Shown here: piece by piece, positions 8,533-15,263 of the stretch
Layout of the letters: every line of letters begins with the position of its first letter
Position numbering within the stretch: the stretch's first letter is position 1
NCBI GenBank assembly: GCA_001798185.1
Contig: MGRM01000010.1
Span: 1 to 46,708 of the forward strand
Direction of reading: 5' to 3'
Length of the DNA: 46,708 nucleotides
From: Deltaproteobacteria bacterium RIFCSPHIGHO2_02_FULL_44_16
Lineage (GTDB): Bacteria > UBA10199 > 2-02-FULL-44-16
Notes under the pieces: generated by a model
What the model saw: only the letters and a program-made list of their open reading frames with translations
Told to the model about the DNA's origin: nothing
Database searches by the model: none
Translations under genes and position numbers: made by a program

Positions 8533-10097
8533 TGAAGTCATACATGCTTGCCATTGCTTCCGGAATTCTGTTCTGGCTCGGATTTGCCGGTTTTCTTCAT
8601 CCTGCTCTTTCATGGTTTGCTCTGGTTCCACTGCTTTTTGCACTCGAAAAGAAAACTCCCAAAACATCTCTTCTTCTGGGTTGGCTTGCGGGTCTCACAG
8701 CGCACATGATTGCGTATTACTGGATTCTCCACACCTTACGCGTTTTTGGCGAATTGAATCTCGCGGCCTCGTCTTTTGTGCATCTTCTTCTCTGTCTTGA
8801 GCAATCTCTTCAATTCGGGGCTTTCGCCCTCTTCTTGTCGTGGATGAGACGACATTCTACAAAGCCTGATATGTCATCCCTGCGCAGGCAGGGATCTCAT
8901 GAGATTCCCGCTTTCGCGGGAATGACTCAACAGTCATTACTTTTTTTAGTACCGGTTGCATGGGTTGCTTCAGAATTTTTGTGGCCGCAACTTTTCCCTT
9001 CATATTTTGGGAACTCGCAGTTTGAATGGATCCCTTTCATTCAGATTGCTGATATTACCGGCATCCTCGGTTTGTCCGCGGTTCTGGCGCTGGTAAATGC
9101 AGCGATCTTTCTTTTTCTTCAACATTTTTTTCGTACGAAAAAATTTCTGTGGAAACCTCTTGTCATCGCGTTTGGAATCGTAAGCGTTGTTCTTGGTTAT
9201 GGTTATTTTCGCCTTCCCATGATTCAGAAAGAGATTGCAGCAGCTCCAACATTATCAGTGGGGATGGCGCAAACGAACATCGGCATGAAAGAACGGTTCG
9301 ATGATCCGCAAGGCGCGTATCATCGTTATCTGTCGATGTCGCATCATTTGCAGGAGAGAGGCGTAAGCCTCATGGTTTGGCCTGAGACAGCACTGCTCGA
9401 TCCTTCACTTCGTGAAGAAGAGAAAAAAATTCCAGAAGGACTTTTTGAAGGCATTCAGACGCCGCTTCTTTTTGGCGCCCACGTGGAGCGCCAGACAAAA
9501 GTGAAGCATCATGAATATAATGCAGCGGTTTTGATGAATGCTGATCGTTCCATTGCAGGTATCTATCGCAAACAAAAATTGCTGGCCTTTGGGGATTACA
9601 TTCCATTGGGGACTCGTTTCCCGATTCTCTATGAGTGGATTCCGAATACAGGACGCTTTGAACCAGGTGATTCTGATATGCCGATTGTCTGGAACGGCAT
9701 TTCGTTTGGAATGAGTATTTGTTACGAAGACATTCTTCCGCGTCTCGTTCGACGTGGAATGAAATATGCACCAGATCTGTTTGTGAATCTCACCAATGAC
9801 AGTTGGTTTGGAGATACGCGCGAACCGATGATTCATTTAGCGCTTGCGACCTTTCGATCGGTGGAACAGCGGCGAGCGCTTGTGCGATCGACCAATACGG
9901 GCATTAGTGCGTTTGTCGATCCGACCGGAAAAATCGTTGCGCGTACAGAACAGTATCAGCCTGCATTGCTCATTCATCGCGTTCCGCTTCTCAAAGGAAA
10001 GACATTCTATATGATGTTTGGAGATTGGATCGGTTATCTCTCGCTTGCTCTCTTCGTTTATTTTCTTATCCGACGTAAACGCAGTTCTTACCAATAA
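8529..10097 (+). CDS. lnt: apolipoprotein N-acyltransferase
   Basis: Inner-membrane enzyme that adds the third acyl chain to lipoproteins, upstream of Lol sorting. The 522-aa protein has N-terminal membrane helices, a periplasmic nitrilase-type domain and a last membrane helix. The catalytic triad is visible: Glu in WPETALLD, Lys in YRKQKLLAFGDYIPLG and Cys in SICYEDI. The start ATG overlaps the patatin stop. Between the third membrane segment and PVAWVASEF, residues about 116-133 (SSLRRQGSHEIPAFAGM and flank) are encoded by a REP-like palindrome at 8873-8926, read in frame. The enzyme is otherwise complete, so this extra cytosolic or periplasmic loop may be tolerated. Confidence 0.93.
   Translation: MMKSYMLAIASGILFWLGFAGFLHPALSWFALVPLLFALEKKTPKTSLLLGWLAGLTAHMIAYYWILHTLRVFGELNLAASSFVHLLLCLEQSLQFGAFALFLSWMRRHSTKPDMSSLRRQGSHEIPAFAGMTQQSLLFLVPVAWVASEFLWPQLFPSYFGNSQFEWIPFIQIADITGILGLSAVLALVNAAIFLFLQHFFRTKKFLWKPLVIAFGIVSVVLGYGYFRLPMIQKEIAAAPTLSVGMAQTNIGMKERFDDPQGAYHRYLSMSHHLQERGVSLMVWPETALLDPSLREEEKKIPEGLFEGIQTPLLFGAHVERQTKVKHHEYNAAVLMNADRSIAGIYRKQKLLAFGDYIPLGTRFPILYEWIPNTGRFEPGDSDMPIVWNGISFGMSICYEDILPRLVRRGMKYAPDLFVNLTNDSWFGDTREPMIHLALATFRSVEQRRALVRSTNTGISAFVDPTGKIVARTEQYQPALLIHRVPLLKGKTFYMMFGDWIGYLSLALFVYFLIRRKRSSYQ
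8873..8926. repeat. REP-like palindromic repeat inside lnt (copy 3)
   Basis: GTCATCCCTGCG-caggCAGGGATC faces GATTCCCGC-tttcGCGGGAATGAC, the same family as copies 1, 2 and 4. Its length, 54 bp, is exactly 18 codons, and it is translated within lnt without a stop codon. Confidence 0.88.
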
Positions 10098-10172
10098 CTG
10101 ACAGTTAGTTATTGGTAATGCTGCACTGCGGCTTGTGTTGGACTGATCTCTTTTTTAGAAAATATCATAAAT

Positions 10173-10232
10173 GTCATCCTGAGTGTAACGAAGGATCCCG
10201 TGCACGAGATCCTTCACTTCGTTCAGGATGAT
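10173..10232. repeat. second REP-like family (CATCCTGAG type)
   Basis: Inverted arms GTCATCCTGAGTGTAACGAA-GGATC and GATCC-TTCACTTCGTTCAGGATGA. A single related arm lies at 32365-32390 (GTCATCCTGAGCTTGTCGAA). This repeat sits in the gap between lnt and the next gene, and a false upstream start of that gene (10200) falls inside it. Confidence 0.75.
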
Positions 10233-10241
10233 ATCTCAATT

Positions 10242-11453
10242 ATGACACTGGGACACTGCACAACATTTCTTGCTTCAGTGCTGCTAAACGAAACTCCATC
10301 AACAACAGAGGACGTTCTTCTTGCGCATGTTGGACCAACAACTTCACCAGAAAACACACGTCCTCCCCCAGATGTGAACTGTTCTATTTACGGAGACACC
10401 TATAGCTGCACGGTAGACGATCACCAGCTCGCACGTATTCAAGAAAAAGCATTTGATCCCATTCAATGGGGAGTCGAGAGAAGTTTTTTCATGCTGTTTA
10501 TTCGCAGTGAACAATTTCGCAATGATCTTGTCCGCTTGCTTCTGACATCTGAAAACATTGAACATGCGGTTGCTATCAGTATTCCAAATCTGCAATGTAA
10601 GTCAGGTTCTGAGAGAAGTACATATGGAGGAGCACGTGCAGATCATGAAGCACTTCGTAAAGAAGCTCGAGGTGAAGAGTTGACGGCAGCGCAGGCAAGA
10701 AAATTTGGTTTGATCGCCATCAATGAAGGGATTAAGGCCCATCCGCTTCCAAAACAGTTTGAGAATATAGAACAGAATCCATTCTATCTTTATATTCTCA
10801 ATCGTTCCGAGTTCTATGATATCGCCGATAAAGGAAGCCCTGCCACATTTTTATTTGCTCTTGATGCACATGCGGCCGAGACATATGCGCTGATTCAGAA
10901 TTTACAGTTGATTGAGAGTTTTACTGATCTTGATGGTGATGAATCTATTCCATGTAGCGTCGTAGATCAGAATATTTGTTCTTCTGGACGCGCTGCCTAT
11001 CAAGAAGTGGACGTTGCCTTCAATTATGATCCGCAATCGGTCAGTTGCAATGCTTCGATTCAAAATATTGTTTCTGCAAATTATATGCTGCGAACATGTA
11101 CCGTCCTTGGAAAGGATCATAAATTTACAACTTATCACAGTGCAAATTATAAATTTAACTCTGATTTTCGTGCTTTGGTGGATGTCACGGTTGATATTCA
11201 ATCCGAAGCAGGTGTCGTTCGCGCGACGCAGACAATCGTGATCGGCGCTATTGCAGCGCAACTTGGTGGTTCCGTTGATGGCAAGATTGATAATGCAACT
11301 GGTCGTAAGATGGTCCACGGGGGAGAATCTGCACGAAGAAATGTCTATGCGCGTGAGAGAGCTGTGGTCCGCGCATCTGAAGCTGATCGCCAGCGAACTC
11401 CACGCTGTCGTCCCTTGACCCAAGAGTCGAAACCTGAAATGGTTTCGCAGTGA
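10242..11453 (+). CDS. hypothetical protein, 403 aa
   Basis: Starts at the ATG just after the repeat at 10173-10232 and ends in a TGA that overlaps the GTG start of xseA. I do not recognise the family. The N-terminal 40 residues are Thr/Pro-rich with a weakly hydrophobic segment (TTFLASVLL). Cysteine pairs recur (NCSIYGDTYSC, PCSVVDQNIC, SCNAS..RTC), which suggests an exported disulfide-bonded protein, although no convincing signal peptide is seen. The C-terminus is basic. No Shine-Dalgarno is clear. The Cys pattern hints at a relation to the envelope; function is unknown. Confidence 0.6.
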   Translation: MTLGHCTTFLASVLLNETPSTTEDVLLAHVGPTTSPENTRPPPDVNCSIYGDTYSCTVDDHQLARIQEKAFDPIQWGVERSFFMLFIRSEQFRNDLVRLLLTSENIEHAVAISIPNLQCKSGSERSTYGGARADHEALRKEARGEELTAAQARKFGLIAINEGIKAHPLPKQFENIEQNPFYLYILNRSEFYDIADKGSPATFLFALDAHAAETYALIQNLQLIESFTDLDGDESIPCSVVDQNICSSGRAAYQEVDVAFNYDPQSVSCNASIQNIVSANYMLRTCTVLGKDHKFTTYHSANYKFNSDFRALVDVTVDIQSEAGVVRATQTIVIGAIAAQLGGSVDGKIDNATGRKMVHGGESARRNVYARERAVVRASEADRQRTPRCRPLTQESKPEMVSQ

Positions 11454-12745
11454 CTGCCGAACAAAATACGTTCAATTTTGATATCCAATCTGAAGAAAGT
11501 AGGGGCGAACGGCGTTCGCCCTTGGGCGCACAGCCGTGCGCCCCTACAAAACAGTCGCCACCAATTCTCAGCATTACAGAACTCACCACAAACATTCGCG
11601 AAATTCTCGAAGGGACATTTACCGATATTTGGATTGTTGGAGAAGTGACAAACTTTCGCAATAATCGCACGAGTCGTCACTGGTATTTTGGATTGAAAGA
11701 TGAAGGAAGCCAAATCAATGCGATCATGTTTAACGCTTCCAGTTTGAAACTGACGTTTCAGCTCGAAGATGGACTCGAAGTGATTTGTCATGGACGAGTC
11801 AATGTCTATCCTCCGCGCGGAAGTTATTCGATCATTATTGATCAGATTGAACCTAAAGGAGTTGGTGCGCTTCAGCTTGCGTTTGAGCAGCTGAAGAAAA
11901 AATTGCACGAAGAAGGACTCTTTGCCAAAGAGCGTAAAAAACCGATTCCTTTTCTTCCGAAAAAAGTCGGGGTGATCACCTCACCAACCGGCGCTGCGAT
12001 TCGCGACATCATCCATGTGATGACACGACGCTTCCCAGGTATCAGTATTTTACTCTCTCCTGTCAAAGTTCAAGGAGAGGGTGCAGCGTTAGAGATTGCG
12101 CAGGCAATTCATCGGATGAATCAGCGTGATGATCTTGATGTCCTTATCGTCGGCCGCGGTGGTGGATCGCTTGAAGACTTGTGGGCCTTTAATGAAGAGC
12201 CAGTAGCGCGTGCGATTTTTGCTTCTCGCATTCCGATTATTTCCGCGGTCGGTCACGAAATCGATTTTACGATTGCGGACTTTGTGGCGGATGTCCGAGC
12301 TGCAACTCCATCCGCTGCAGCAGAGATGATTGTTCCGGTGAAAGCAGAGTTACAGGGACTTCTCATCGAACGGAAACGTCAACTGATGCTGGCATTACAA
12401 CAAACACTCACGAGTCGTTTGAAGTCTGTGCAGGAAATGCAACGAAGACTCAAGGATCCGTCTCAGCGCTTTCCCGATCTTCTTCTGCGTATTGATGGTT
12501 TTCGTAGCCGAGCATCATATGCCATGGAAAATAAAATGGATCGCTGTCGTCAACATTTTCTCAAACTTCTCTCGAACCTCAATCATCTCTCGCCACTTGC
12601 CGTCTTATCAAAAGGATATGCAGTTGTTCAGAAAAGAGGGAGCAAAGCTTCCGTAAAATCGACTCAAGAAGTAACGATCAACGAAGAGCTCGATATTTTA
12701 CTGCATGAGGGAAAGCTTGTTGCGGTGGTAAAGAGCACGAAGTAA
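11450..12745 (+). CDS. xseA: exodeoxyribonuclease VII large subunit
   Basis: Large subunit of exonuclease VII, which degrades single-stranded DNA to oligonucleotides together with XseB (13958). The OB-fold starts at ITELTTNIREIL. The catalytic region has GVITSPTGAAIRDI, VQGEGAALEI, DVLIVGRGGGSLEDLWAFNEE and SAVGHEIDFTIADFVADVRAATPSAAAE, all standard for XseA, and a coiled-coil C-terminus with LSKGYAVV follows. The GTG start overlaps the preceding stop. Residues about 17-33, before the OB-fold, come from a 48-bp palindromic repeat (11500-11547) translated in frame. xseB lies about 1.2 kb downstream instead of adjacent, separated by the minus-strand hicBA/pilZ insertion. Confidence 0.93.
   Translation: MTAEQNTFNFDIQSEESRGERRSPLGAQPCAPTKQSPPILSITELTTNIREILEGTFTDIWIVGEVTNFRNNRTSRHWYFGLKDEGSQINAIMFNASSLKLTFQLEDGLEVICHGRVNVYPPRGSYSIIIDQIEPKGVGALQLAFEQLKKKLHEEGLFAKERKKPIPFLPKKVGVITSPTGAAIRDIIHVMTRRFPGISILLSPVKVQGEGAALEIAQAIHRMNQRDDLDVLIVGRGGGSLEDLWAFNEEPVARAIFASRIPIISAVGHEIDFTIADFVADVRAATPSAAAEMIVPVKAELQGLLIERKRQLMLALQQTLTSRLKSVQEMQRRLKDPSQRFPDLLLRIDGFRSRASYAMENKMDRCRQHFLKLLSNLNHLSPLAVLSKGYAVVQKRGSKASVKSTQEVTINEELDILLHEGKLVAVVKSTK
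11500..11547. repeat. palindromic repeat inside xseA (GTAGGGGCG type)
   Basis: GTAGGGGCGAACGGCGTTCGCC and GGGCGCACAGCC-GTGCGCCCCTAC form facing palindromes. The length, 48 bp, equals 16 codons, and the repeat is read in frame near the N-terminus of XseA. The family differs from the CATTCCCGC repeats. Confidence 0.8.
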
Positions 12746-12757
12746 AACCACAAAAAA

Positions 12758-13173
12758 TTATTTTGTAAAAAAATACGATCGCAATTCTGCTTCAGAAATA
12801 TACCGACATGCTTGTCGAAAAATGGCTCGCAATGTTCCTGATGCGATTTCTTTGTGGTTCGGAATTGTTAAAGTTTGTTTCTCTTGCTGAGCAGTAACAC
12901 GTCGTAACTTGATATGACTTCCTTTTTGAGAATAGACCTCTTGCGTAACCCTGGGTGACACTCGTTGTCATTGCGAGCCCGAAGGGCGTGGCAATCTCCT
13001 CTGTTTACTCGGGAGATCGCCACGCTTCGCTCGCGATGACATCCAAGTGTATCTCTTTGAAAACAAAAACTTTATAGGCTGGATTCTATTGAGGTTATGC
13101 AAGAAGTCTAATGGATTTCAAAATCAAATTTTTGAAAAATAGTGATAAGTTCTTTTGTAGAGACATGCTTCAA
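12758..13173 (-). pseudogene. hicA: hicA toxin gene split by a MITE
   Basis: HicA is a small mRNA-cleaving toxin with a dsRBD-like fold. On the minus strand the N-terminal part starts at a TTG (13173) next to the hicB stop and encodes KHVSTKELITIFQKFDFEI up to 13113. The C-terminal part resumes at 12930 with QKGSHIKLRR, containing the catalytic His of the GSH motif, then TIPNHKEIASGTLRAI, and ends at 12758. Between them lies the 176-bp MITE (12934-13109) with AAT duplications. Removing the MITE and one AAT rejoins the frame exactly and restores the usual spacing (FEIHSQKGSH). The toxin is therefore presumably inactive. An ATG within the MITE could give a 67-aa C-terminal fragment. Confidence 0.85.
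12931..13112. mobile_element. 176-bp MITE, copy 1, with AAT target duplications
   Basis: Ends are AGACCTCTTGCGTAACC and the inverted GGTTATGCAAGAAGTCT (14 of 17 match), flanked by AAT on each side. Inside is a long REP-like hairpin (GTCATTGCGAGC to GCTCGCGATGAC). Copy 2 at 44233-44414 has the same length and differs at one base that I can see, so transposition is recent. There is no coding capacity. A 3-bp ANT duplication is a trait of the ISL2 group of IS5-family elements, so a transposase of that kind may have moved it; none is in the window. Confidence 0.9.
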
Positions 13174-13174
13174 C

Positions 13175-13405
13175 TTAGGCGGCATGTGGGATTGGTTCCA
13201 GTTCGATGGTAACGAGGAGAGTTGGATGCGGCGCTAAATTAAATTCAGCCAGATTTTCACCTTCCAAATGAAGAGCAACCGCTTCTTGAAGATTTGAAAC
13301 CACTTCATCGATAGTTTTCCCTTGGGTGACCACCGCAATTTCATGGCATTCAGCAATATAATGTCCATTTTCACGATGAATAAAAGCTTTGATGGTTTGA
13401 TGCAT
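13175..13405 (-). CDS. hicB: HicB-family antitoxin
   Basis: The 76-aa antitoxin starts at the ATG preceded by GGAGG (13411-13415 on the plus strand as CCTCC). It has the HicB partial RNase-H fold: FIHRENGHYIAECHEI, then TQGKTIDEVVSNLQEAVALHLEGE. It would bind HicA and autoregulate the operon. A -10 like TATAAT (minus strand, 13425-13430) lies upstream. The gene order is hicB then hicA, the reverse of the E. coli order but common elsewhere. Its toxin partner is broken by a MITE, so this is probably an orphan antitoxin. Confidence 0.88.
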   Translation of the reverse strand: MHQTIKAFIHRENGHYIAECHEIAVVTQGKTIDEVVSNLQEAVALHLEGENLAEFNLAPHPTLLVTIELEPIPHAA

Positions 13406-13473
13406 AGTACCTCCAATTTGCATCATTATAGTAGCGGTTCTCAATAACTGAGGCAAATTCTATTTTATGAAGA

Positions 13474-13857
13474 TTAACCATTCATCGGTGAGGTCACCAT
13501 CTTTGCCATTTGATCAAACACGAACGACATGAATCTGCTTTTATCGCTGTTGGGCATTTCTTTAATCATCACTCCGGTTTCGTAACTGATGTTTGATATT
13601 TTTGTCTGCCACATCACTTCTGCTTCAGCGCGAATCGGAGGTTCGCCTTCTTTGAGTTCAATTTCGATTTCAAGCATGGTTCCGTTATCGAGAGGAGCCG
13701 GAGTCATAAGGCGCAGTCCGCCTAAACTGATGTCACTACTCATGGCAGCAATGGGATCGTCATCGTTGGTGTCTCTGGCTTTGCCGATGACGCGATAGCC
13801 GATGCCTAAAGCAAGGTCGAGCCGCGCATACTTTCGTCGTTCTGCTCCAGTAGTCAT
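13474..13857 (-). CDS. PilZ domain protein
   Basis: A 127-aa single-domain protein. The RRKYAR start segment (residues 6-11) matches the RxxxR c-di-GMP binding motif, and DISLGGLRL about 35 residues later matches the D/NxSxxG motif. Further beta strands and a C-terminal helix follow. It probably binds c-di-GMP and acts as a small effector, which links it functionally to the HD-GYP protein at 4.5 kb. The start ATG at 13857 has AAAGGA eight bases upstream. An upstream in-frame ATG (13899) lacks such a site. Confidence 0.88.
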   Translation of the reverse strand: MTTGAERRKYARLDLALGIGYRVIGKARDTNDDDPIAAMSSDISLGGLRLMTPAPLDNGTMLEIEIELKEGEPPIRAEAEVMWQTKISNISYETGVMIKEMPNSDKSRFMSFVFDQMAKMVTSPMNG

Positions 13858-13957
13858 ATCCGATCCTTTCGTTGAGGGTGTCATACATATGTGTCCCACT
13901 TTGTTTTATCAAGAAAATGCTTTTGACGGCCTCACGACCCTATAGTAGGGGGAGAGC

Positions 13958-14200
13958 ATGAGCGCCAAAAAAGAAAACACTCCCTTTGAACATTTACTGA
14001 CAGAGCTTGAAGGCATTGTACGAAAACTTGAGAGCGGAGAGTTGACTCTTGATGATTCGCTGGCTCACTTTGAAAAAGGGATTTCTCTTGCTCGCGCATG
14101 CGAAACCAAGCTCGAAGAAGCCAAAGGGACCATTGAGAAATTGATCGTCACCGCGTCAGGTGGAGAAAAAACGCTCCCTTTTGAATCTGAAAATGTTTGA
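13958..14200 (+). CDS. xseB: exodeoxyribonuclease VII small subunit
   Basis: An 80-aa all-helical subunit that coats the XseA coiled coil. The family signature is clear: FEHLLTELEGIVRKLESGELTLDDSLAHFEKGI, then CETKLEEAKGTIEKL. The ATG is preceded by GGGGGAG. The gene ends a few bases before ispA, and xseB-ispA coupling is classic in proteobacteria. xseA is upstream past hicBA and pilZ. Confidence 0.92.
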   Translation: MSAKKENTPFEHLLTELEGIVRKLESGELTLDDSLAHFEKGISLARACETKLEEAKGTIEKLIVTASGGEKTLPFESENV

Positions 14201-14207
14201 GTGCAAC

Positions 14208-15089
14208 ATGGATCTCACCTCCTATCTTCAAGAACGAAAATCATTGATTGAAGCTGAGCTTACTCGTTCCCTGAAAGATTCGGAAATCCCGAAAACTCTT
14301 CGTCAAGCTATGACCTATAGCCTTGAAGCTGGCGGAAAGCGTCTTCGTCCGATTCTGACGCTTGCGGGAGCTGAAGCGGTGGGAGGGAGTCTCGAAAATG
14401 TTTTACCGATCGCTGTTGCTCTCGAGATGATTCATACTTTTTCTCTTATTCATGATGATTTGCCGGCGATGGATGACGATGATCTTCGTCGTGGGAAACC
14501 GACCAATCACAAAGTTTTTGGTGAAGCGGTTGCAATCTTAGCGGGCGATGCACTTTTGGCGGAAGCTTTTTTGATGATGACGAAGAGAAAAGATTCCATT
14601 CCTGCAGATCGTTTTATGGAAGTCATTCACGATATCGCCATCGCATCAGGCGCGCGTGGGATGACCGGCGGTCAAGTGATCGACATGGAAGCCACAGGTC
14701 ACGAGATTTCTGAACAGAGTGTGGAAGCGATCCATCGTCATAAAACAGGAAAACTTTTAACGGTTTCTGTTGTTGTTGGCGCAAAACTTTCTGGCGCTTC
14801 GTCATTGCATCTCAATGCGCTTCAGAAATATGGCGAAGCCATTGGGCTCGCTTTTCAAATTGCGGATGACATTCTCGATCTCGAAGGGACTGAAGAAGAG
14901 ATTGGAAAAGATGTGAGAAGTGATGTGAGTAACGCAAAGGCGACGTATCCCTCTATTTTTGGTCTTGAAGGTGCACGCGCAAAAGCAAAAAAACTTGTAG
15001 ATGATGCAATCGGTGCTCTTGAAACTTTTGATGAGCGTGCAGAACCCCTCAGGCTTCTCGCACATTATATTATTGAGAGGCGTAAGTGA
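14208..15089 (+). CDS. ispA: polyprenyl (farnesyl/geranylgeranyl) diphosphate synthase
   Basis: Condenses isopentenyl diphosphate with allylic diphosphates in the isoprenoid pathway. The 293-aa protein has GGKRLRP, the first Asp-rich motif DDLPAMDDDDLRRG, the KTGKLL segment and the second Asp-rich motif FQIADDILD, followed by GKDVRSD. The start is the ATG eight bases after the xseB stop. A residue set for chain length cannot be read with certainty; ispA type (C15) is most likely from the xseB neighbourhood. Instead of dxs, the next gene is a RuBisCO-like protein preceded by a structured element. IspE at 20.2 kb acts in the same pathway. Confidence 0.92.
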   Translation: MDLTSYLQERKSLIEAELTRSLKDSEIPKTLRQAMTYSLEAGGKRLRPILTLAGAEAVGGSLENVLPIAVALEMIHTFSLIHDDLPAMDDDDLRRGKPTNHKVFGEAVAILAGDALLAEAFLMMTKRKDSIPADRFMEVIHDIAIASGARGMTGGQVIDMEATGHEISEQSVEAIHRHKTGKLLTVSVVVGAKLSGASSLHLNALQKYGEAIGLAFQIADDILDLEGTEEEIGKDVRSDVSNAKATYPSIFGLEGARAKAKKLVDDAIGALETFDERAEPLRLLAHYIIERRK

Positions 15090-15098
15090 ATCGAGACC

Positions 15099-15252
15099 GT
15101 GGACCAAACTGACAAGGATTTTCTCGCAGGGGGCCTTTGACTGAGGCGCGTCGATGCAAATCTAAAAGATCGCGCCGACGGAAACAGAAGACGCGAGGAG
15201 CAGAACCGCAGCGTCTGTACCCCGAGAGAAAATGCGAAGTCAGTTTGGTTCG
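15099..15252 (+). ncRNA. candidate structured RNA element ahead of RuBisCO-like gene
   Basis: The 174-bp gap between ispA and the RuBisCO-like gene folds strongly by eye. A closing stem pairs 15103-15113 (ACCAAACTGAC) perfectly with 15239-15249. A second stem pairs ATTTTCTC (15118-15125) with GAGAAAAT (15226-15233), continued by GGGG/CCCC. Two inner hairpins lie within: GGCGCG 15145-15150 with CGCGCC 15171-15176 (containing GAT-GCAA-ATC), and AGACGC 15189-15194 with GCGTCT 15211-15216. It ends about 12 bp before the next start codon, so it may be a cis-regulatory leader, a free RNA or a repeat. It matches no riboswitch class that I can recognise. Confidence 0.5.
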
Positions 15253-15263
15253 GAAATAAAAAC

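Noticed and set aside
15099-15252. SAH, SAM or TPP riboswitch
   Set aside because: Short words such as GAGGAGC or CTGAGG occur, but the full conserved cores of these classes are absent.
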